Shown in pieces: positions 39,490-52,405 of a stretch of 64,000 nucleotides of DNA (position 1 is its first letter; each line of letters opens with the position of its first letter). The stretch is from Gossypium raimondii. Lineage: Eukaryota > Streptophyta > Magnoliopsida > Malvales > Malvaceae. Where the stretch lies: positions 22,506,001 to 22,570,000 of the forward strand of contig NC_068569.1 of the NCBI RefSeq assembly GCF_025698545.1, read 5' to 3'. The position numbers were made by a program, and so were the translations under genes. The notes under the pieces are model-generated. The model had not been told where the DNA came from and made no database searches. It worked only from the letters and a program-made list of their open reading frames with translations.

Positions 39490-40566
39490 AGGATAGGGAA
39501 AGTTTAAAAGAATTTCTAAAATCGAATCTTTGTTATATTTATAGTAATAAATATTCTTATTCGAATTATACTTGTGTTTTTTGAATAAGTAAAATAGATG
39601 ATTCGCAGCTTTCAACCTCTCGATCTTCTTTATTAATCTTCACCTGAATTTGCTAGAGTGTAGGTCCTACTCATGAAATGAAAACTTAGAATTATTTCGT
39701 GTGGAATAATTTCGCTATATTTTGGCAGAGTAATTTCTAGGTGATTGGCATAATTTAACTTAGCTCATACTCTCCGTTAATAGAAAAAATAACAAAAGTC
39801 TCAATTGAACAATATTTAACCAAAAAATAACATTTTAATAGGAGAAAGCATACTCCCTCTAGGAGTAATATACGTGGGCGGTGGCAGCCCTCTTTTGGGA
39901 CCAAGGTTTGCTACCCGCTGTTATGTATCAAACTTAGTTAGGCATATTCATGTATGAGTATAATTATATGTGTTATCTAGCCTTTTAAATTTTTATATTT
40001 TTGTCTAGATAAAATTTGTACTCAAATTTCTAACAATGTCTATGTCAAAATAATACTTTGCAAATGTATCAACTGTTACAACTCTACTAGTTTTTTTAGT
40101 AATAAAAACAACGAGAATGATGGGATAATTATGCGCCAAGTGAACCCAAAATTATGATCTCTTGTATTTTAATATCTATTTATTTACTTTGAATTCATGT
40201 ACATTTTGGTTGTAACATCATTTAAATTTCCTGCAAAACAATCTCTATAATCTCAAAGCTAACAAATTGTTTTAGCTTTTGGCATCCCAAAAAGAAACAA
40301 AAAATAAATATAGAGTGCCATCAAATCAGAAATATTTGGCTTGCTTTTTCACTCGTTGATGGCTGTAAAAACAGAGCACCTCTCTCCATCTACAAAACCT
40401 TTGGCCTAAAAGGACTCTTGTGTTAACCCACTAGACGAGGCAGTCGTATGTTAACCCATGTTGCCTTCGTAATCTGCACTATGTTCTATATGAAGAAGTA
40501 GACTTGCCCCACCCCTGTCTACCCTTCTTCACTCTCAATTTGGACGCTAATGAAAAATATTGAAGC
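39490..40566. other. intergenic DNA downstream of the phospholipase D gene
   Basis: AT-rich sequence holding the presumed PLD 3' UTR near 40.3-40.56 kb. No further gene is recognised. Confidence 0.4.
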
Positions 40567-43500
40567 CTACGTAGTAAGAGCATCTGGAAGTGTTGATCGA
40601 CATCCAAGGACCTTGCCACCTACATCTGGAAAGGTCTCATGTCCAGACAAGGGCCCTACTATACCACTACCATTTACCGAAATCGGGTATTTGAGTAGGT
40701 GCCCCTGTAATATCGTAAACTCGTTCTTCGAGTACCTTCTCCAATTTTCTTCAGCAATGTTGTTTACCATCCTCACACAATCCGAATTTTCAGGTTTATT
40801 AAACAAATCGTTCACCATGTGCATGTGTTCAGCCCATAGAGACATTCTGTACCCATAGACCTGCATCTTAATTGATTAGCATCATTTCACCAATATTAGG
40901 AAGGAAAAAAAGGAAAACAACATTAGGTGAAGATCCTTCACATGAAAGAGAATTGCAAAAAAGATCCTTATATTGGTTCATCCCTTGTTGGGAAAACCAA
41001 GTATAAATACAAAATTAGGTGGCAAGAATGGAAAGTTCAAACCTGACCACGCGGCTGTCTCTTCTTTTGACTCCATGTATAATGGGGTTGGCATGCACCG
41101 ATTGCTATCTCGGTGTCTCTTGAACCAGCCATCGATCGTTGATTTATATTGGCAGACCCCAATATCAGGTACTCGTCATCTACTATCATTGCCTTTGCGT
41201 GTACATAAACCATAAACCGTTGGAACCTTAGTGAAGTTGAAACCTGAAATAACAATTATAACTTCACGTTCTTAGCTTAGCTCCGTTTGAAGGTCTATTC
41301 AAATCATGCTCTAATAAACTACAGAACTTGTTTGATTACCGCATCACCAGTAGGAGATAATAGGCATGACTTAGACCAAGAATAGTCTGAGGGAATTTCT
41401 TCCCGATTACCAAGGCAATAGAAATTTAGATAGTCTTGTGGATGAGAATTCTCAATACGCATAGCTTTCAACTCTTTTGCTATGATTCCATACATCATTT
41501 TAATTGTCTGCCCCTGAAATATCAAATAACTAAGCTAATGTATAATACAATGCCAAATCCAAGCGAGGGCTAGACATCACCTTACAAATCAATCATCTAT
41601 ATCATTCCTTGAAAAAGGAAAGAAAAAGGACCTGCCAAAAGAGAATTTCTTGCACAGATGTTGAAGAAGGGACGCCTTCAGGCCACATTGGTATAATAAT
41701 ATAAACTGCAAATCTCTCTTTTGCTCTTATCTTACTAGCAATCTTCAATGCCAACTCCATAGGAATTAAATTATCAGCACCTAACAATACCAGAAACAAG
41801 TTAATAACATTGAACTGAGACCGAGTAAAATAGACATCCTCTAGCACGAATTTTCTTGATAATTGAAACCGGTTGTTAAATTCACAATAATACTCCATTT
41901 CTGAATGGTCGAGAATGAAAATTATGCAGAAAAATAAATATTACTGAAACCTGCTTTGTAAGATGGCCAAGCATATGATGATCCAATGAAATATTGGTTC
42001 TCAATATATATGAAATGTTGAGCAGCTCGAATTGCCTGGATGTATGCTGTCTGAATGCTCTTGTCTATAACCAGATTTTTTGCACAAACAAGATTCTGAA
42101 GGAAAAATAAAGAATTAAACAATCCCATGTTGGAGAAAATCAAAATTAAATTGTCTATTACTAACTCAAACTAGAAGAAGGATAATGGTTAGTTCAAATA
42201 TAACAGACTTATGTTTCTTTATTCTAAAGAAGTAAGAATTAAAACCTCAGAATTTGCTTGATAAACATCTTTAGGAAACCCTTTCACAGATCCTGAATCT
42301 ATAGACCGAAAAACCTGTCGATTTACAGAACCAACAAAGGTTTAGATCAAAATGATGTAGCTTGCTTGAAGAGGCATGTTGTAAGTACCTGGACGTTCCA
42401 ATTCTCTGGATCTACTTCACTGCGAACCCATAGTGCAGGATCATCCGGTGAGATTGTGTCAGAAGGGCTTAGTATCCAAGAAATTCGGTCCAACTTTATT
42501 AAAACATCTTCATTCTTACAACCCCTTTTTAATCGTCGTCCAAGCTGGGCCCATTTCGTAGCTTTCCGCCAACGCTGCTCGAAGTTCTTAAGAATATCAT
42601 AAGCAGCTGGTCCTTCAACCTTACAATGTAAGTCATGCCATGGTTCCCTGGGGCACTTAATTGCTGCCTAGCAATTAAAAGAAAAATAAGAATCAATAAG
42701 AGCAATCGATGTCAAGATTCTTCAAACTAATTGAAGATCATATGTACTGCACAAGATCAATTTGTATAGGTAGAGTTTGTAATAATTGATATGGCTAACA
42801 CAAATCCAATTTCAATCTAACAGATTAAACCAAATAACAATGAAAATAAATACTCACAGAAAATGTGGGGTTGTGAAAATCCTCTCTATATACAGTATTA
42901 AGATCGCGAAAGAGTCGATGTTCAGGTGTATCGTAGCGACCGTCGCAAAGGTCCAAGCCTCCTAAAAAGGCAGTAATCTTTCGATTATTTCCATACGCTA
43001 GAGAATCCACAATCACACATTTCTGATGGTGCGTAAAGAGGGTTCCAACAACCTGGATCACATGCAGCACAAAAGTCAGTACGTCCTTCAGTTCCCAATA
43101 ATTATCCCTCTGTGTAGAAAGAATTAGTTCCAATTATGCAATAAGAACTGGACCATAGCATAAAGCATGCCTGTTGCTTGAAAATGCTAAGCTTACTGCT
43201 GGCATAACGAGGGGACAACACACATGTAACAGAAGAGTGCTTGAAAAACTTTCGAGTTTCTTCATCATGTGTTTGCATCACTCCTGCCTGCCGTATTAAA
43301 TAAAAAAATGAAAATATATGCTCACACAATCTACAAAAAGAAAAACTTTAAAAATAAACAAGAGCAATGGTACAAATTTCCTACTAGAAAGACAATGACT
43401 TTGAAGAGTTTATATGAGTAATTGTTTATAATTTGGGGAGAATATCCCACAAAGATCAAAATAGATAGAAGAAAATGCATACCGTGTTGATGAAGAACTT

Positions 43501-44382
43501 GCTATGGGAGGTCTTATCATCCCAAACCAATAGCAGAACTCTAACCCCTTCTTCCGATTTGTACTTGAGCAAATCCCCTAAACTCAAACTCCCACCTTTA
43601 GGCAGCGGCCTTGTGGGCTCTCTCACCAGCCTCACCTCATGAAAAACTGACCATCCCACAATGTAAACCATGTGGTGGGCTTCTAAAATCGCATGGCAAA
43701 TGTCTTCCCAACACGGTTCATTCTTAAACACGGTTCCATTCTCCAACATAATTGGTGGTAATGTCGATTGCATAACGTGTGCGTCTTGGTACAAAGTAAC
43801 CGAACCACCGTGTCGTGCAGGGAAATAACAGTTTCTTATTCCAAATTCATTCGAGTTTGTCGCCATTCCGTATTTGAAAAATGACATTTCTTCGCATTTG
43901 ATGAATTTCATCTCTAGGTGAACCGCGCAGTCAGGTTTTGGCGGTTTTCCATAAGAGCTTATTATAGGGAACCAGCCGCTGATTATTTCACCTCTGAGGA
44001 CCTCAACTGCTGGAACGATTGCCACCCCTATCAAATCAGCGCCGAACACATCATTGTCCTTGACGTAGAACTCGAATTGAGATGTTGGGTGGGCCAAGGG
44101 GATCTTGAAGCGCTCATTCCAAACAGGGTGTTGAGAATTTGAAATCACCCGTGTCCGCGCCACTGTGGCACCGGCTAGGCAAACCGTTACGTACGGGTCG
44201 CTGGTGATTATCTTACGGTGGCGATGGTTCTTCTTTCGTCTAGAAAATGGGTCAAATGGCGTGAAGCATCGTCTGAGACGCTCCGATAGTAAATCCATGT
44301 TTGGCAAGCATCGAGCTTCGATGATTTTCAACTCAAGGTCGCCATGCAGACATACAACAGCATTTGGAGTATCGCTCGACAT
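40567..44382 (-). CDS. phospholipase D, delta-like (C2-PLD)
   Basis: Ten exons on the minus strand join in frame: 43483-44382, 43171-43287, 42858-43052, 42667 down to 42389, 42246-42314, 41951-42095, 41632-41780, 41340-41513, 41043-41243 and 40567-40860, giving 840 aa. An N-terminal C2 domain (about residues 10-180, with [19 protein letters not shown] and ITSDPYVTV) binds calcium and membrane. Two HKD catalytic motifs follow: HHQKCVIVD in exon 3 and [11 protein letters not shown] in exon 9, together with [14 protein letters not shown] and [12 protein letters not shown]. The C-terminus [10 protein letters not shown]...ALTT is typical of plant PLDs. It hydrolyses phospholipids to phosphatidic acid in stress signalling; Arabidopsis PLD-delta is plasma-membrane and microtubule associated. 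Sequence is closest to delta from memory; gamma and beta types are less likely. The intron after exon 2 has a GC donor. Confidence 0.95.
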
Positions 44383-47300
44383 TGAATCAAATCAAAATAA
44401 TAATTAAATGAAAGACAATTTGAAAATTAAGTTGATAAATGTAAAAACTACAATGTCTTAACCTGAAGTCGGTTTACGTATGTTTTTTTCTGGTTGATTT
44501 TGTTGTTCTCTTTGCTTCGCATCGGCTATAACCGGAAGAACAACAACCCGCAAATCGGTTTGTTTTCTCCGACCATAGCCAACTGCGACAACCAAAGGCA
44601 AAACAGAAAATGAGAAGTTGTCGGATTTTTAAAATTTTAAAAAAAAAAATATTAATATTATAATTCTTCTTTTGTTAATTATGTTTTTCATTTTACTTTA
44701 TGCCGAACAATTTTGTTTAAAGATACACGTGCATGTCATTAATAAATGTGTGGGTATGGGGCATTTGACTATTTATATTTTAGGTTTGCAATTTTATCTT
44801 TCATTTATTATTTGAAATGATGAGCTTTAACATTTTCATTGTTGTCAGCCACAAGGTGGCAGCGCCAAAGCCCACGTTTTTTAAGTCTTAGTTTTGCATG
44901 CTTCATCATGCTTTCAAGTTCTTCAGATCATTGGTAATTAGTATTTTTGAAGACTTGTATTCAGACATCAATTTTGGTACATTTAGATTTATTTTAGGAG
45001 TTTATGAGAAATATTTCACTACATTCACCATTAAAACATATTTCTTCATTTAAGTCTGGAGATCACTTAAATTTAAGTCGAATTCAAATTTATTAACTAG
45101 TATTTGTGGGCCTAAGTTTGTAGGTTAAGAGAGACGTTCATTCATCATTCGTCCCATGGATATCCTATGAGCTGATGGTTACTTTGAGAAAATTTAATTG
45201 TCTATGATGACTAGATCATGGATACAAAGACTGAAAAGCATTTGGCATGTGCAATGATGGACACGAAAGACTCATCCTTGAGGTTGTTTCATCATCTCTG
45301 AGATCTTCACACAAAGGCTGAGGGGAAAGGGATACGAATGGTAGGCAATTGTCATGCTTGAATCTAGCCTAAATCCGTTAACTTTTAAAACTTTAATACC
45401 TTTGTTTTCTTAATTCTGCTATATATAAATATATCAATTCAACTCAAAAGGGGAGCAGCAGGGGGATTTTTATCAAATATTCGGTTGATGTAAGATGGGA
45501 TGCTAGAGTTGAGAGCTGATGGTTTCAGAGTGTTTGGAGGATTATAATTATTTTTGCAGAGTTTGGTAAAAGGGTAGGGTATTTGGACTCGACTTTATAC
45601 AGGGGATAGAATGTCCTACTTGGGTGTGATAGGTATGATCCGACAATACTTTGTAAAGTCAACAGTAGAGTTACGAGAAGTTTTATTAGACATGATCAGA
45701 AGAGTCTTTAAGTGGAACTTGATGTGGCTTGGTGACAGTCCACATGACAAGCATATAAGAGTCTCTAATTGGGTGAACCCTTCTACGAACAAACCTCGAC
45801 TCAGCCTAAGTGGTGACTTAACAAAGTACAATGGTCGAGATGGTTATATATGACAATTTCTCCCTCCCCAATCAAAAGGAAGGTTGTAAAGTGACATCCC
45901 TTAAGACAATAGTTTTAGGTGACACATCTTTTCTGAATGCTAGTTAGGACTAATGAAGCCTGAAATAACAAAAGCGAACCTGAAAAACAAACTTAAAAAA
46001 AAAGAAGAAAAAAAACCCAAAAAGATGAACATGGAAGGAGGGAGCCTGAAAAGGCAAAAGGCATAACCAAATTTTTTTGCAAAAGATATACCATATCAAT
46101 GTAATTTCTTACACTGGCTTTTGTTTAAAAAAAAATCATTTGAGATTGGTCACCAAAAAGAGTTAACAGTAACTATTATTATTTAAATAAATTTAACAAT
46201 TAGATTATTAAAATATTTATTTGTATAAAAATTAGAAGGTGTTGTAAAATTATTTCAATTTTACAATAATATAAATAAATGCTTCCTCTTATTAAATATA
46301 ATATGATTTATAAAGGAAGCTTCCATGTGATTTCTGCCGGAGAACGTGGCTGACCTACAACACATATCTAAATTAGTCTTAAGGGCTTTTAAGTAAAGTT
46401 TGGTCATTCAATTTTGAAGTAAAATAAAAAGTAAAGTGCTAAACGGATAAACGTTAACAAAAATGTTGAATTTTGTGTTTAAGACTTAACTGTGATGTAA
46501 TTATTAAGATAATGATTATATTTATAATTGTCAAGTATTTTATTCTTTAAATGGAATGTAATTATAATTTTAAAGAAATAAAAATAAAAAGGCTTAAAAG
46601 TTATCATGTGTAATTATATTTTAATTACATGGATAGTATTTGAAAAGTCACGTAGTAATTAGATTTTGGTGTAATTGTTTATAATTATATACCAATAACA
46701 TGTTTAAGTAATTATTGTAATTAGTGAGTCCCACTAAATTATGTGTAATTAAAGCACTCTAATTATACTTTCCAATTCTTAAGGAGAATGTGAGAATCGG
46801 GTAATTACGCATGTAATTACACCCAAAATCGATTTTTAAATATATTTTTATACAAGTTTGAATTATAAATTTTTATATTATAATCACACGTATGTGTGTT
46901 TGGGATAGTTATGAATAAAGATTTATTACATTATAAATTTTAAAAATTATATTATAAAAATAATTTATTTGTATTTTATAAAGTTATAACTAAAAATATA
47001 TTTCTTAAATGCTAACTTTTTTAAAGTTATAATCAAAAGTTTATTATAAAAAAATTATATCTTATAAAAATATTATAATATATTTATTTACAAAATTACA
47101 ACTAAGAAACATGTACATAATTTATTTATGTGTACATGTTATATATTATAAAAATAATATGTTTATGCGAAAAACCTTCTAAAATTATGACAAAATTATA
47201 TTCCTTATAAGAAGTCATATGATAGTTATTGGAGACTTTATAATTTTTTTATAAATGTTATATATTATAAAATTTATATTACTTTTTACTTAATTTACAT

Positions 47301-47478
47301 ATTATAAAAGGGTTACACCTTAACATAATTTTTTCTCTAAATTAAGTTTATATAAGTTTATATGATTTACTTTGCTATAAGTTTTTATGATTAAAGCTAC
47401 ACGTGAACCCAAATATTATATGGTAAATGTTAATTTTACAAATACAAAAGGTTTTCTTGCACGGTATTGTAGGGTATG
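44383..47478. other. intergenic DNA upstream of phospholipase D
   Basis: The PLD promoter and leader should lie in the first kilobase; a CAG-type acceptor on the minus strand near 44470 hints at a leader intron. Overlapping open frames on both strands at 45.6-45.85 kb show no domain. The region 46.2-47.47 kb is extremely AT-rich, with short inverted repeats around TGTAATTACA-like words (46.6-46.83 kb) that may be MITE debris. Confidence 0.4.
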
Positions 47479-50474
47479 TGTAACAACTCGTTTTTCAATT
47501 GTGTCGAAAATGGCTATTTCGAAACCCCATTTTTGATAAGCGAGTTCGTAAATATTATTTAATATTTGCAAGGTTAATATAAAATTTAATTAAAGTTTGG
47601 TCCTTAACTATTTCAATCAGATAGTTAATTAAGGTACAATGACTAAATTCTAAAAGTGGTAAAAGTTAATCGTTATGGATTTTAATTAATAAAAGGACCA
47701 ATTAAGAAATTGGATCATTAGTAAATAGCCAAATGTGGTGGATGACAACAAGTATCCGCCAATTTTGTTAATTATGATTAAAGTTATTAATTATAATTAA
47801 TTAAGTTAATTAAGATTAATTAATTATTAATATAACTATATAAAATAAAAATAAAAGAAACAAAATGCCATTTTGTGTTCATGTTTCCATTCTTATGAAA
47901 CAAAAAGGAAGAAGAAAGGGTTTGAAGCTTTTTAACTTTATTCTTCAATTGGTAAGTGATTCTAAGTTCTTTTCTTTGTCATTCTTATGTTTTTGAAATC
48001 CCAAGAGCTTGATTTAGCTAGTTCGGGTACCAATTTGTAAAACTGTTAAAGTTTAAAAAGGTTATCATTGTTGATTTCTTAAAGCTTTTGGTACTAAATT
48101 GCTTGATTTTAAGATTAGAAATTAAAAAAAAAAACTAGTTTGTAAAGTTTAATTGTTAGTTTTGAACTTAGGGATGATATATTTCAAAAATGATGTAAAA
48201 TTTCTATAATTATAGATAATATAGGGTTTTTAAAGGGTGAAATTGAGATCAGTTTTGAAATCAAGGCTCAAATTTGAAAGTTATGGCAAATTTGGTTTTA
48301 GGATTAAATTAAATAAAATGAAAAACTTTAGGGAACATTCAAAAAGTGAAATTGAATTGACTTATGCTTTTAATAGGCTGTTATAAGATGTTTGGAATTA
48401 ATAAATCGAACTAAATTATTGTATAGATCACGATTTGAACCAAATCGAAGATAATCAAGGAAAAGGCAAATTTGTTTATCAGTCCTTATAGACTTGTTCG
48501 TTTATTGTTTTCCAGGTAAGTTCATACGAAGTTTACTATTTGATTAATTGATATGTTAAATTGTATTTATTTGTGTTTGTGATTTTGAATTATTATGAAA
48601 TAGAATTTGGCATCAAATGAACTACATTGTAAAGCATGAGAATTGTGGCAATTATGGATTGTATTAAGAATTGGAACGAATATTGAAATGGATAGGGAAT
48701 GTATAAAATGTGTATACGATTACAGGGTTTTAAAATGATACGAAATTGGTAACAATGCCTGTGTGAGCTTAGTAAATGATTAGGATATAAATGGCATGCC
48801 ATTAAGGTCCAATATGAAAACAAACAGGGATTTACATGGTTATTTGAGATCCAACATTTGTTATGAATTCTCAATTCATTATGTTAGCTTGTGTGAGCAA
48901 TTATCGTACTAGGCTTGAATGAGCCATTGGGTTTGATCAAGGGTTTTATATTGGTTTGAAATCCAACATATGTTGCGGATTCTCTGAAGCTTGTGTGAGT
49001 AGCCCAAATATGTCAGCTCTTGTGAGCATAGAAGTTCGGTATCCGAGTTCAATTTACTTTAGTTCTCTAGGCGAAAAATCAGAAATGAAAAGGTATTAAA
49101 TGGAAACAAAATGGTTGAAATGAACGTGTATGAATGAAATTATATATATGTTGCAAGTTGAATATGATTTAGTCTGTGCATGTTATAAGATGAAAGGTTA
49201 TATATTTATCTATATGATTATGTTATAAGTTATGACATGTAATTGAACTAACTTATTTGATGTATTTTTTGAGATATACATGAAAGTATAAGGTTGCCAA
49301 AGGATGTCATGTTTGAATTTAGGTGTTTCAATTGCTTAAATTATTATAATGTCAAGGTAAGTTAAGTACATTTCATTTGAACTTACTAAGTATTTAATAT
49401 GTTTATACCATTGTTGTTTTCATTTGTAGTTGTCAGTTGGCGAAATGTGTCGATCAGATCTACTTGAAGCTCACACTATCCTATTATCAACTCAATAGAC
49501 TTTTAATCATTTTAAAGTCCGGCTATATGGCATGTATATAGGTGTTAATATATGTGTTAACGTTGGATTGATAGTTTGGTTAACCTTAGTTCATGTTGAT
49601 TTTGGTAAACTAATGTCTATATATGCATAAGTATATGTTTTGGCAATGTGATAAGTTTTATATGTGTCACTTGAATGGAAATTTTGAACATGAAATGGTA
49701 TGGTAAAAGATGGGTTAGATTGAACAAAGATAAGATTGAACTTTTATAAGTTAATTTGGTATGTTTGGTATTCAGTTAAAAGTAATATTGATTGAATGCT
49801 TGAAATTGGTTGAATGTGATGATTTGGTATGCTTTGGGATATTTTATGCAGGTTTGAATATGTACAAATGCACCAAAGGTGCAAATGGTTAGGTTGACAT
49901 GAAATTGGTACCAAATGACCTAATTTGTACCAAAAACAAAGTCCTCGTCCTAACAACCACATTTCCTCGTCGCAACGTCGGTGGACAGTATGTGACGTCA
50001 TGACATCGTGACGTGACAAACTATTTGGTGACATTACAACATGGAGAAGGTGACGTCACAACATCGGCGCTAAATTTTTTAAAACTTTACAATTTGGTCC
50101 TATTTCGTGCTAGGGTCAATAAAAGAGCTTTCGTAAGCTCAATTCAGACTCGAATTTAATTGTGTATCATAATATCTGGGTGTTTATGACATGAATGAAT
50201 ATTTGAATGATTTATTTATGATATACTTGTTTTGAAATTTTAAAAATGTTGCAAAAAGGTCTTTATTAGATTTCGGGTTGACTTTAAAGTATTAGTATAC
50301 TCATATAAGACCTGGGAAAGAATATTCATGATATTCAATGTTGTTTGTTTTTTATTGCATGAATGATAATGTGAAGTGATGATTTTACTATGAATTTGTT
50401 AGTAGTTGCTTTGGCAACGACTGTAGCAACCCATAGCTCGGACTCAGTGGTCAGGTTGGGCAAGGGGTGTTACA
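47479..50474 (+). mobile_element. long LTR (solo-type)
   Basis: Begins TGTAACAACTCG and ends GGCAAGGGGTGTTACA, with flanks GTATG and ATATG, a 5-bp duplication with one mismatch. It is 3.0 kb with no coding domain. Near 48.79 kb it carries the GGCATGCCATTAAGG motif, followed by short GCTTGTGTGAGC-type repeats, the same layout as the LTRs at 15-19.8 kb. Confidence 0.7.
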
Positions 50475-50749
50475 ATATGATAACATTTGAGAGAATGGAG
50501 CTAGACACAAGTTGTAACGCCCCTAACCCGAATTCGCCACTGAAATAGGGTTACAGAGCATTATCGGAGATTACAAATTAATTATCAGACATTTCATTTC
50601 ATCTAGCATTCATATTTGAAACCAATCAAAATCATACATATTGTCCCTTAAACGAGCCCTTGAGGCCCAAATTTACGCATTAGAAACACATCGGGACTAA
50701 GTCAAAAACTCAGGAAATTATTCAAAAATATTTAAAGTTTCTAACACTG

Positions 50750-50965
50750 TAGGGGTCACACGATCGTGTTTCAGCCCGTGTCCGTGCCCGTGTGAGTTTA
50801 CTGACTTGGGTCACACGGCCAAGTCACATGCCCGTGTGGTAGGCCATGTGAGCATTTTGTTTTGTGCAAATTTAAGATACAGGGGACACACGGTCGTGTC
50901 ACCAGGCTGTGTGTCACACACGGTTGAGACACGCGCCCATGTCTCTGCCCGTGTGGATGAAAATA
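50750..50965. repeat. cluster of CACACGG/CCGTGTG palindromes
   Basis: Short words such as CACACGATCGTGT, GTCACACGGCC, CCCGTGTGG and ACACACGGTCGTGTCA recur at close spacing in both orientations. Such CACACGGCCGTGTG-type palindromes are common in cotton LTRs. The related LTR at 25.9 kb keeps only a short remnant near 26.15 kb. Confidence 0.7.
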
Positions 50966-52164
50966 GGTCATTTTACAAGCCATATTTCTCACTCAATTTT
51001 GTGTCTATCTACAATCAACATTACACATATCAACAAACCATAATTGGGCATTCAAAACAAGTCAAAATAACTGGCTAAACTCAACATACTACATACAAGC
51101 CATCATTAAACAAAATACTTATACATGCCATTATAACCAAAATCAAAACATTTGAAAATACCGATAGAACCGATGGATAGTGTGATATATCTCCGACAAG
51201 CTTCCAACCCAATCGAGCTTCTGATAATCTAAAAAGTAAAAGAAAACAAATACAAAAGCAATGAATGCTTAGTAAACTCGTATAAACTTTAATCATAATA
51301 CTTTCTTTTCAAATATGAAATTTATACTTATAAAAAATAATCTAATATTGCTACCACAATACTCATAAAGTTATATTTAACAACTCACTAAGTGAATAAA
51401 TTTACAGTATCAACTATACATAATATTCCTAGCATAGTAGGATTTTAAACAACTTTAACTCTTCCAAAATTTCTTTATTTTCATTTGCGTTTCTCTACTT
51501 TCCACACTCATTCTACATGCATAACACATCAGTCATAAGCATATCATTCAACCATAGATACAAGCTAGTGCATTTAAACATAGACCTTTTTCGAATTAAT
51601 CACACGATAACTCATTTTATAAGAAATTGCATAACTTAAAACTTACCACTATTTCATTAACACAAGTATATTTTCATTTGAGCACTTACCCTTTTAACGC
51701 ATCATATAATAAACATATTACAATTTAACCAGTAACCTGGCACTTGTCTAAGCGTCAACAACAACACTTGTTAGCATACTTGAACATATTTCATATAAAT
51801 TCAACATTGATAAACTTATTTTATCAACATATCACACTTGAGTTTATTACTCATCACAACTTACTTAATTTTCATGTATCAACATATCAAGATATTGATA
51901 TATATACATATCATGACACATATCATTCTCTTGCTATTTCTTCATATACATATATCATCCAAAAACAACTCATATTATTTTACCATTCGAAAAATGACTT
52001 ACGGATATGAATACATCATTTTCAGAAGCCCGAAGGCTGAACAGAAGCTCATGAGAGCTAAATAGGAAGTAAACACAAAAGTTCGCAACAAACGCTGAAC
52101 CTCGGTTTACTTGGGTAATTTGCCGTCAATTTATCATTTACATTTTTCGTCAATTAATCCTTTA

Positions 52165-52405
52165 CATTAGTAGTGCCATAACCCAGTTATGGTCTTATCA
52201 TCAGAATGTCATAGCCCAACTATGGTCTTATATATAAACACTGTCATGGTCCAATCATGGTCTTACGTTCATAGTGCCATAACCCAGTTATGGTCTTATC
52301 ATCAAAATGTCATAGCCTAGCTATGGTCTTACATATAAACACTATCATGGTCCAACCATGGTCTTACGTTCATAGTGCCATAACCCAGTTATGGTATTAT
52401 TCGCC
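52165..52405. repeat. short version of the 101-bp palindromic minisatellite
   Basis: Unit starts at about 52176, 52277 and 52378 reproduce the 101-bp spacing and the three-palindrome order seen at 27.4 kb, but with only about two complete units. Confidence 0.85.

Noticed and set aside
45611-45853. Overlapping open frames on both strands
   Set aside because: No recognisable motif on either strand and no neighbouring exons.
46590-46835. Possible MITE with TGTAATTACA-type inverted words
   Set aside because: Extreme AT content makes such words likely by chance; no clear terminal pair or target duplication.
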